NCBI GenBank assembly: GCA_030560485.1
Contig: JAKTTS010000024.1
Location: 1 to 62,992, forward strand
Direction of reading: 5' to 3'
DNA: 62,992 bases
From: Ascoidea tarda (nom. inval.)
Lineage: Eukaryota > Ascomycota > Saccharomycetes > Ascoideales > Ascoideaceae
A program made the translations under genes and the position numbers. The notes beneath the pieces were generated by a model. It was not told the DNA's origin, searched no databases, and worked only from the letters and a program-made list of their open reading frames with translations. Positions 19,199 to 27,289 of the stretch are shown here, piece by piece; position 1 is the first letter of the stretch; each line of letters begins with the position of its first letter.

Positions 19199-20374
19199 AA
19201 TCTAAAACCGAGTACAGCACAGGTGTAACTGCACTTGCATTGCACAGCAGGTTGGGTAACCACTCTCTTAGAGGGATGAGGTCGGCAAATCAATGAGAAA
19301 TTTTCGATTTAGTGCAAATATATTGTGGTTTTTTAGGACAGTCAGCCGATCAGCTGGCAATTTTCCGCTGCTAGCAGATAAAGTGTTAATTTTGCTCTAG
19401 ATGGACAAATGCAGTTAAAATTATTGACAATTTTCAACATTATAATCCAATCGTCCCATGATCTTATCGTTCTGATCTATTAGAATCAATTCAGGTTATC
19501 ATACCTACCGTCTGCTTGAAATAATTTATATTATTGAGTGGTTGTGTATTTCACCGCAAAACAAGTTCTGTTAGTCTGGTTATTTTATCAGAACAGGTAC
19601 TCGCGTTTTTTTTTAAAATGTTTTACATTTTTATGTGTTTTTGATGATAAGACAACTTCCAAGTCTCAATTGCCAGAGGTTTGGATTTCGTTGCCCAATC
19701 TGAAAATATTGCGATTCACCCGAGTGTAAATTCAGTGTTTCATTTCTGTAAAACAGTATGTGGTTACATTTATCCGCCTGTTGTAATGACAGCACATGAG
19801 TAATGGACGGTTAATACTACCATTAGCTACTATTAATCACGAACAAGCATTGTTGATTACCTAATATCAATTTTTTTTATCTTTTGCATCTTTTGCATCT
19901 TTTTCATTTCTTTTGATGTTTTCATTATTTTGTAATTCTGTGGTGCTCGAGCTGCCTGTTTTATTGCAAAACCTTATGTTGGAACTTCCAACAGGATTTA
20001 GTGTTTGTGACGCTGAACGCTAAGAAACACCGGTCGGGTTACGATCGTCTTAGTGTCTTAGTATCTCAGTCTCTTCAGTAAGTATAGAAATTCACCCATC
20101 CAGAAAAACCACTAAAACCACTTCCATTAAGTTCCTAATCGTTTTAAGACATACTTAATACCTTTACAAATACTTGTTTTGGTCCACTTTTGTTCCGCTA
20201 CTTCCATGTATTGACCTTTAATTTCAATATCAATGTTGGGAAGTCTGTTATTCAGTTTGCCCACATCTGATATACAATAGCACTTTTAAAGCATAAATTC
20301 CTTTAGCGTATAAATGGATGGAAACAAATTACTGTTTTCATTTTTCGTTTATAAAAGAGAAATGAATGTGATCT

Positions 20375-20466
20375 TCTTTAATTTTCTTTAATTTTCTTTA
20401 ATTTTCTTTAATTTTCTGTACTTTTCTGTAATTTTCTTTAATTTTCTGTACTTTTCTGTAATTTCT
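20375..20466. repeat. Tandem TTTAATTTTC / TGTACTTTTC repeat
   Basis: Roughly nine 10-bp units alternating between CTTTAATTTT and CTGTACTTTT/CTGTAATTTT forms in the 3 kb intergenic stretch. The higher-order order of variants suggests a second duplication of a longer block. Confidence 0.8.
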
Positions 20467-20963
20467 TTTTCAAATTAAATTAAATTAAATCTAAGACACA
20501 TGTGAAATAATTTGTATAAATTTAAAGATGAAATCACCATTTCCTTGCATTTTAGTTGAATTCCAATTAGATTTCGATTTATAAATTTTCATCAAGCGGC
20601 TATAAGTGCAAGGGCAAAATAGCTCAGTAATAAAGGGTATAAATTATTTCCCAATAAGACAAGGAGGTTCTAGAGTCGTACAGGTTTCGTCTTTTTTTTC
20701 TTTAATACCAATAGCTGATAGTCAAAACGTTTTCGAATAGTATAACATGTACTTGGTATTTGTCGATCTTAAGGAACAATAAATGACTGTAATGAGGATT
20801 GTGAATAGCGATGGCTACTCGCAATGAAAATAGCGATGGACATGGTGCTAATTGAATCAGCAGCTAAATATTCAATTGAAATTGAAACTACAGCACCAAG
20901 TTTTCCATTAATAGCATCATTCTATACAAACTCAGTACTCTGAATTCATGTTGGGAATTGAAC

Positions 20964-20995
20964 CCATAAAGGCACGTGACCATAAAGGCACGTGA
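20964..20995 (+). promoter_or_regulatory. Tandem E-box repeat upstream of SYN8
   Basis: A 16-bp unit, CCATAAAGGCACGTGA, repeated twice without a gap and giving two CACGTG E-boxes 16 bp apart (20973 and 20989). CATATG and CATGTG variants follow within 60 bp. CACGTG is bound by Cbf1/Pho4-type bHLH factors in yeasts. It lies about 320 bp before the SYN8 ATG. Confidence 0.6.
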
Positions 20996-21310
20996 ATCTA
21001 AATCAGTCACGCGACGTAGTCAGTCATATGACACAAATCATGTGACCGGAAGAGAAACCCTTATAACGGATTCGGTGCGCGTGCTTGTTTTTCCGTTTTA
21101 GTGGAAAAAGCTGCAAAGTTGGCAGTTCAAGGTGTGTTGGATCTAAATTTGGCAACTCTCCTTTTTCTAATCTTTTCAGACAGCATCAAAAGGATAACTA
21201 CTTATCAAGTAATAAGATAGTGGCCATTCAATGTTAATCAATAACGTATAGATAATTCCCAAAGTATCATTGACAATATACATATACATTTGCGTTCACA
21301 TTTGCTTATA

Positions 21311-22378
21311 ATGACTAATCTACAACTATCACAAATAACGCTCTTAATTGAAGAATGTAATATCATAATCGAAGAAAGGAATAATATTAAAAAATTGAAT
21401 ATCAGTCCGTCACTAAACGATAATAATAACTTGATATCGATATTGAATAAGATATTAATAAATTTAAGAACATTTGAAAACAATCTAATTATATCATATA
21501 CAAATGTTAATAGCAGTAGTAATAACAATAATAATAACTATCAAAATTTAAATCAATTAAAAGAAGAGTTTTATGCAAAAGTATTTGATTACAATTTAAT
21601 AATAAAAACGTTAATCAAACAAACTAGTGATAATAAAAATAGTAATAATAGTAATAATAGTAATGATAGTAATGATAGTAATGATAGTAATAACAATTTG
21701 GAAAATTTGGATTCACTAATAAATTTAGATGATTACCTTTTTGACAAAAAGGAATTGCCAATCATTCAAAATATACTGAAAAAGAAAAGTGTTCGATTCA
21801 AAGACAATTTGATTGAAGATGATCCAGTAACATTTAATCAGCCATATAAAGACTCTCCAGCCAAGGACATCTATAAGGATAATTACACCAGAAACATTGA
21901 TAATAGTACTAGGAATACTAGTAATAACCGTAATAGCGGCGATGATGACAATGGCAATTATAATGATAATGATAATGATAATGACAATGACAATGACAAT
22001 GACAATGAACTATTCACAGACTCGTCAAGCGCCGCCAGTCTAGACAGTTCAACCAGCTCTGAAGGTTTCGGCAGTATTGCCAACCACCAACTCTTTGCAC
22101 AGCAGCAACAATTGCTAACGGTTCAAGACGACAGATTGGACTCTTTAGCAGAGTCTGTGAGAAGGCAACGAGAGCTCGGTTTGACAATCAACGATGAATT
22201 GGACTCTCAGTTGGTGATCTTGAACGACGTGGAGAGCCTCATGGACAACTCGCAACGAAGACTCAGAAAGGCACGAAACAACCTCAGACGCTTTTCCAGA
22301 AGGCTCAAGGAAAATGGCCAGTGGATCTTGATCTTGATGCTCACCATTGTGCTTCTTCTTCTCTTGCTCATATTCTGA
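21311..22378 (+). CDS. SYN8: Endosomal Qc-SNARE Syn8
   Basis: A tail-anchored SNARE (syntaxin-8 type) that acts in fusion at late Golgi and endosomes. The 355-residue product matches yeast Syn8 in several places: an N-terminal helical segment (QITLLIEECNIIIEERNNI), the central KSVRFKDN, then QLFAQQQQLLTVQDDRLDSL leading into the SNARE helix (about 268-330), and a C-terminal membrane anchor (QWILILMLTIVLLLLLLIF). Length exceeds the S. cerevisiae protein (255) because of Asn/Ser/Asp repeats in the linker encoded by AGTAAT and GATAAT arrays. The ATG at 21311 is the first; the frame opens at TTG seven codons earlier. The last ~350 bp are much GC-richer than the rest, merging into the LEU5 promoter island. 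Confidence 0.93.
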   Translation: MTNLQLSQITLLIEECNIIIEERNNIKKLNISPSLNDNNNLISILNKILINLRTFENNLIISYTNVNSSSNNNNNNYQNLNQLKEEFYAKVFDYNLIIKTLIKQTSDNKNSNNSNNSNDSNDSNDSNNNLENLDSLINLDDYLFDKKELPIIQNILKKKSVRFKDNLIEDDPVTFNQPYKDSPAKDIYKDNYTRNIDNSTRNTSNNRNSGDDDNGNYNDNDNDNDNDNDNDNELFTDSSSAASLDSSTSSEGFGSIANHQLFAQQQQLLTVQDDRLDSLAESVRRQRELGLTINDELDSQLVILNDVESLMDNSQRRLRKARNNLRRFSRRLKENGQWILILMLTIVLLLLLLIF

Positions 22379-22980
22379 ATCTGAATATCTGAATTTCTAA
22401 AGTCTCTGCTTGCGGCTCGAACCGCAGACCGTTTCCAGCTGCAAATCACCGCTCACGCCGCTGTCCGTGGTGCTGCGACCACGGTTCCGGGTCCGGGTGT
22501 ACATCTACAGATATCCGCGGGGCACCTGTCCAACCACGGCGGGGCGGTAAGCGGGCGAGTAATGACCTCCTGACCAAACGGCGCACGTTCATTGGCTGAG
22601 TCACAACGGCTCCTTCAAAGCGGCGGAGGCGCGCTCCTGAGCGGGAGAAAAATACGACAAAAACACAACGCGGACGAGGGCCGAATCAGATCATGTGCAA
22701 ATTTCTGGGTTGCTCATCTGAGAGTGTTTTGGAGCAGCACTGAGAAGATCAGAAGAAAGACACTGATAGCTCTGAAAGGCTTTCAGAAACTGATAATATA
22801 ATCAGATCACTATTAGAAACCTGCTTTCTTTCTTTCTTCCTTCTTCTTCCTTCTTCTTGTTTTGTTTTGCAGACTTTTTTTCTTCTCTTCTTTTCTTTTT
22901 TTTTGCTTCCTTCTCTCTAAATGTTATAAATAAAAAGAAATATTCTCTCATATTGCCCAACGTTTTCCTACCAACTTTCC
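22379..22980 (+). promoter_or_regulatory. LEU5 upstream region with Leu3-type and Gcn4-type sites
   Basis: A 602 bp tandem spacer. A GC-rich island (about 65% in 22501-22560 by hand count) contains CCGGGTCCGG at 22487-22496, an exact fit to the Leu3 core CCGGNNCCGG. TGAGTCA (Gcn4 type) is at 22597-22603. The final 180 bp is a pyrimidine-rich initiator-like tract. The motifs are seen; use by Leu3/Gcn4 is inferred. Confidence 0.5.
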
Positions 22981-24174
22981 ATGTCTGACCTAATACCTTC
23001 AACACCAGTTAATCCCTCAAATTTAACCCAAAATGATATAATAAAGACTAAACTCAGCAAGACAAACAAAATAAAAGACAAAAATTCGCTAGAGTATGTC
23101 TATAAAACCGCTATAGCTGGTGGAATATCTGGTTCCTGTGCCAAAACCATTATAGCTCCTTTAGATCGTGTCAAAATTTTATTCCAGACTGCAAATCCTG
23201 AATATAAACAGTTTTCTGGCTCTTTTTTCGGTTTGTTTAAAGCTTCAAATAAAATCTACTTTAACGATGGCCTCATAGGCTTCTTTCAGGGCCATTCTGC
23301 TACTTTATTAAGAATCTTTCCCTATGCTGCCATTAAATGGGTCTTTTACGAACAAATTAGAAATATCCTTATTCCAAATGATAGCTACGAAACAAACATT
23401 AGAAGATTACTAAGTGGCTCTCTAAGTGGAATGATAAGTGTTTTCGCCACTTATCCTTTGGATTTATTAAGAGTCCGTTTGGCCTTTGAAACAAAAAAAA
23501 TTCATTACAATCCTTCTCAAAATCAAATCGATTCCATAAATCAATTAAAACAGATTGGCTTCAAAAATAACCACAGATTAACTTCAACAGTAAAGCTAAT
23601 CCTAAACGAACACCCTCCTCTAGCCACATCACACAATCCCTTTTTAAAATTATTCAATGTCATTTTACCAAACCAATTGGCTTGCTTGTCAAATTTTTAC
23701 AGAGGTTTTACTCCAACTATTCTTGGTATGATTCCCTATGCTGGTGTGTCCTTCTGGACTTATGATTTATGCCACGACATCTTCAGATCCCATCTTTTTG
23801 CTCCTTATACTGTTCAAAATCCTGTCATGAAAAATATAGAAAACAAAATAGAAGAAGAAAAACTAATCTATCCCCATTACGAAAAGAAACCCTTGAAAAG
23901 TTGGGCTCAATTGTTAGCAGGTGGGTTGGCTGGTTTGGCTTCTCAAACCGCTGCTTATCCTCTAGAAGTTATCAGAAGAAGAATGCAAGTAGGTGCTATA
24001 ACTACCTCAAATGGTGAGTTCATGACCATAAAGCAAACTGCTAAATTAATATGGCACGAATCTGGTATAAAAGGCTTCTATGTCGGTTTATCCATTGGCT
24101 ACCTAAAAGTAACTCCCATGGTTGCCTGTTCTTTCTTAGTGTATGAAAAGTGTAAAATGTTTTTTGGTCTTTAA
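22981..24174 (+). CDS. LEU5: Mitochondrial carrier Leu5 (coenzyme A import)
   Basis: A mitochondrial inner-membrane carrier needed to accumulate coenzyme A in the matrix; loss in yeast blocks the mitochondrial alpha-isopropylmalate step and hence leucine synthesis. The 397-residue protein has three carrier repeats with signatures PLDRVK (60), PLDLLRVR (159) and PLEVIRRR (327). It has the close Leu5 matches AGGISGSCAKTIIAPLDR, GFFQGHSATLLRIFPYAA, NFYRGFTPTILGMIPYAGVS and GLSIGYLKVTPMVACSF. It is longer than the S. cerevisiae protein mainly through a loop between repeats two and three. The upstream Leu3-type and Gcn4-type sites would suit a leucine-linked gene. Confidence 0.95.
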   Translation: MSDLIPSTPVNPSNLTQNDIIKTKLSKTNKIKDKNSLEYVYKTAIAGGISGSCAKTIIAPLDRVKILFQTANPEYKQFSGSFFGLFKASNKIYFNDGLIGFFQGHSATLLRIFPYAAIKWVFYEQIRNILIPNDSYETNIRRLLSGSLSGMISVFATYPLDLLRVRLAFETKKIHYNPSQNQIDSINQLKQIGFKNNHRLTSTVKLILNEHPPLATSHNPFLKLFNVILPNQLACLSNFYRGFTPTILGMIPYAGVSFWTYDLCHDIFRSHLFAPYTVQNPVMKNIENKIEEEKLIYPHYEKKPLKSWAQLLAGGLAGLASQTAAYPLEVIRRRMQVGAITTSNGEFMTIKQTAKLIWHESGIKGFYVGLSIGYLKVTPMVACSFLVYEKCKMFFGL

Positions 24175-25075
24175 AATACCTTTTCTATATTTCTTTTTTG
24201 TTTAATTCTCAATTCTCATTTATTAATTTGTTGCATATTTTATCTCTACTCTCATCTTTATATTATAAAAAATCTTACTACTAACAATAAAAAACAGTAA
24301 CAAAAAAAAAAACTAAACACTCTCGGACTTATTTAAAGTGCTTTTTTTTCTTTCTTTCTTCCTTTTCTTTTCCTCTTGTTTTTTTAATTGCTTTGACTTC
24401 TTTTTTAGTTCAAGTTTTAATTTTGTTTCTTTTTTTCTTTTTTTTTATTGGTTAAACTATAGATAGATACTTTTTTTTTTCAAACTTGACAATATTCATT
24501 TACTATAAAATGTAATTATATATTTAATCATCAACAATTGATATTGTCAAAAAACAATACTTGTCAATTATCAATAAACAGAACTGAAAAATCTATTCGA
24601 ATTCAATCGAAAAGCAACTAAAAAATAAAACAAAAAATAAAAATAAAAATAAAAATAAAAATAAAAATAAAAATAAAAATAAATAAATAAAATAATAACA
24701 ACAATAAAAACATAAACACAAAAAAGAAATTTCAAAATTAAAACACAATAACAAAAAAAAAAACGAAAAAGGAAAAATTCAGAACACTAAAAATATCTGG
24801 AAAAATAAAATCATAAAAACTAAAATAAGGTAAAATAAACTAAAGGGTAATAATTTCTTATTCTTGTTATAACATAAGCAACAGGGGTTTTGTTTATTGT
24901 TTTTATTATTATTATTTTTTTTTTTTTGACATCAACAATAACAAAGTTTAATTTTATAAATTTTGTAATTTTATAAATTTTTTTATACAAATTTTCAGAA
25001 AAAAAAAAAAATTAAAAAAAAACAACTAATCTTAATAAAAATAATAACATTAATAGTCATATCTATAGAAAATTT
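24175..25075. other. Convergent spacer between LEU5 and CBK1
   Basis: 900 bp of AT-rich sequence with T runs on one side and A runs on the other, as expected for two facing 3' ends. It holds an AAAAAT microsatellite at about 24635-24690. No gene or RNA is visible. Confidence 0.7.
24635..24690. repeat. AAAAAT microsatellite
   Basis: Eight or so AAAAAT units followed by a few AAAT units in the LEU5-CBK1 spacer. Confidence 0.85.
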
Positions 25076-26716
25076 CTATAGACCATTTCTTGCAAGCTTA
25101 TCAAATCTTGAAAATGTATAACCAATAAATGGTAATTCATTTTTGATATCGTTTCTATCGCCACCATTTTGTTTATTTTGTTCTCTTTGTTCAGCAGCTG
25201 CTGTTAAATATGGACTATCTGGAACATTTTCCAAATCATCAGTTGGGAAGAATCTCGTATCTGTAATACTTGATAATTTGGGAATAAAAGGCGCTTTAAT
25301 TTGTCTAATTGTCTTCCAGTTAACGCCTCTGAAAAATGGATGAGATTTGATATCAAGTGCACCATTATGTCTACCCAATCTGTTTTCAGAGTTGGTTAAT
25401 AGTTTGAAGATTAAATCTTCAGCTTCTGGAGACAAATGAACATCTTCAGGTATTTGTAATGTTTCTTTCCAATGCAAAATTTTTCTATAAGTTTCATGAG
25501 GTGTACCTGAACAAAAAGGAGGCCATCCTACTAAGCATTCATACATAATTGCTCCAAGTGACCACCAATCACATTCCTGTCCATAACCTTCATGAATGAA
25601 AATTTCAGGAGCTATATAATCAGGAGTTCCAACAGTCGAGTAGGCCATTAATCTTCTTGATTTTCTCCAAGTTTGCATTTGCTCTTTCATTGTCAAATGG
25701 ATTGCATCAACCATTACGGAATTTCTGGAGTTTGCATTTGATGGAGATAAAAAGTTAGTGTTCTGGGAATTTATATTGGTATTGGTATTTATATTAGCAT
25801 TGTCAGGTACAATTCCGCCTAATAGTTTTTTATAATAGTTTGAATCATGGGTCTTGTGGAAACCAGTTGCTAGACCAAAATCGGATAATTTTATATGTCC
25901 CTTAATATCTATAAGAATATTATCAGGCTTGATATCTCTATGGATATAGCCTAATTTGTGGATGACTTCTATTGCTAAAACACATTCAGCCATATAAAAT
26001 CTGGTAATATCTTCAGTAAAGACATCCCATCGAATCAACATGGTCATTAAATCACCACCAGGTAAAAATTCCATTATAAGATAAAGATATTGAAAATCTT
26101 GAAAAGAGTATACTAAAGAGACAATCCATTCAGAATCAGTTCCGGCCAAGACATCTCTTTCAGCTTTAACATGGGCTAGTTGGTCTTTTTTAGACATTTC
26201 AGATTTCAATAAAGTTTTCATTGCATAGACTTTTCCAGTATCAATTTTTTGAACTAATCTGACTTCACCGAAGGCACCCTTTCCAATGACTTTAATGGTT
26301 CTGAAATCGTTTAGCGTTAGTTTAGTTCTTCTTAATCTGATAAATTGAGTCTCCTTGTTTAGTAGTAGCTTTGCTTCTCTATTTTTCTTTGCAACAGAAA
26401 TGTCGTTTAAAAACTCATTTTCCAAGGCTATTTTTCTTTTATTTCTTTCTATAGCGTGTTGGACAGATTTCTTGTAGAAGTCTTCAATTTTTAACTTGGT
26501 GGAGGCAGCTTTTTCTAAAGTGTTCTTGGGAATGTTGTCAGTTTTCCTGACAAAATAAACGTATTTGCTTTTGCTGCTGGAACTATTTGAGGTAGAAGAA
26601 TTGACGTTGCTGCTGCTGGAAGTTGAGATGGTGCTGGTGTTGTTAGATGAAGCACCTATTGCTGCGTTCATAGCGGTATTAGCAGCCAAGGTGGATTCAG
26701 AGGAGTAATTATTCAT
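25076..26716 (-). CDS. CBK1: NDR/LATS kinase Cbk1
   Basis: The AGC-family kinase of the yeast RAM network, controlling cell separation, polarised growth and Ace2. The 546-residue protein has a Mob2-binding N-terminal region (about 50-137) and a kinase domain from residue 138. Visible motifs are [20 protein letters not shown] and DFGLA. It has the NDR-specific insert before the activation loop ([12 protein letters not shown]) and the C-terminal hydrophobic motif [10 protein letters not shown]. The stretch ahead of the Mob-binding region is only about 50 residues of Ser/Asn/Ala, against well over 200 with Gln/Asn-rich sequence in S. cerevisiae. The kinase insert carries an Asn/Thr repeat. The ATG at 26716 is the first in frame. 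It diverges from SET2 over 573 bp. Confidence 0.95.
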   Translation of the reverse strand: MNNYSSESTLAANTAMNAAIGASSNNTSTISTSSSSNVNSSTSNSSSSKSKYVYFVRKTDNIPKNTLEKAASTKLKIEDFYKKSVQHAIERNKRKIALENEFLNDISVAKKNREAKLLLNKETQFIRLRRTKLTLNDFRTIKVIGKGAFGEVRLVQKIDTGKVYAMKTLLKSEMSKKDQLAHVKAERDVLAGTDSEWIVSLVYSFQDFQYLYLIMEFLPGGDLMTMLIRWDVFTEDITRFYMAECVLAIEVIHKLGYIHRDIKPDNILIDIKGHIKLSDFGLATGFHKTHDSNYYKKLLGGIVPDNANINTNTNINSQNTNFLSPSNANSRNSVMVDAIHLTMKEQMQTWRKSRRLMAYSTVGTPDYIAPEIFIHEGYGQECDWWSLGAIMYECLVGWPPFCSGTPHETYRKILHWKETLQIPEDVHLSPEAEDLIFKLLTNSENRLGRHNGALDIKSHPFFRGVNWKTIRQIKAPFIPKLSSITDTRFFPTDDLENVPDSPYLTAAAEQREQNKQNGGDRNDIKNELPFIGYTFSRFDKLARNGL

Positions 26717-27289
26717 GTTGGAGCATAAAAACGAGACAAAGGATAAAAAGAGGTAGGAGAGAGTAGCTGAGGGAGTGAGGACAGTACAGAGAAGATCAAG
26801 CTAGCATTTAACAAAAGATTGAATGAATTTTCAGCAAATCAGAAAATTTTACCACAAGTTTTAAGTGGTTAAATTGGGCGATGGTAACTTGTAAAGCATT
26901 GCAATTGTTAGGTGCTTTCAATATATGGCCAGCCGTGTTCAACAGCACTTCCCACAGGAGGAGCTGGTGTTCGCAAACAGCAGGCGCGGTCACGCGTTGT
27001 GTTCTGCAGCTGTGACCAGCGAACAGCCACGTGTTCCCGCGTGACAAGTGCAGCAGGACCCCGAGGTAGGGGGTCTGTTCTGGTCGGGACTGCTGCCATC
27101 CCTGCGAATTCCCGGTACACTTCCGATACACTTCCGGTACACTTATTCCCGTTTTGTGAGTATTTCGGGCCAATATGTGAAAAATGATGGTATTCAAAAT
27201 GGTAGTGCATTAAAATTTTTGTTAGCCAACTGAAATCCTCTCTTGTTTTCATCACTTGTCGACGACTACACTCCATTAATAACTGCAAA
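26717..27289. promoter_or_regulatory. Divergent CBK1-SET2 promoter region
   Basis: A GC island in its middle (about 60% in 26941-27000 by hand count). It contains ACGCGT (MCB type) at 26992-26997, CACGTG at 27028-27033 and three tandem 11-bp units at 27112-27144. Several overlapping open frames here on both strands reflect the high GC, not genes. Confidence 0.5.
27112..27144 (+). repeat. Three tandem CCGRTACACTT units
   Basis: CCGGTACACTT, CCGATACACTT, CCGGTACACTT in direct succession, 145 bp before the SET2 ATG. The 11-bp period places each copy on the same helix face, so it may be a multimerised factor site. Confidence 0.7.

Larger units (their letters stand above)
18318..21310. other. 3 kb gene-free stretch between the permease and SYN8
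   Basis: The largest gap in the window. It contains the duplicated GATA module next to the permease and a 12-bp-unit repeat around 18525-18564. A perfect 8-bp hairpin with a GGAAA loop is at 19178-19198. A tandem repeat based on TTTAATTTTC is at about 20375-20466. A weak tRNA-promoter-like segment ending in T8 is near 20606-20703, and an E-box cluster lies before SYN8. No open frame looks like a gene. Confidence 0.6.

Noticed and set aside
22405-22425. GGTTCGAGCC-like T-arm on the minus strand after SYN8
   Set aside because: The loop is six, not seven, bases and no acceptor, D or anticodon stem can be built around it.
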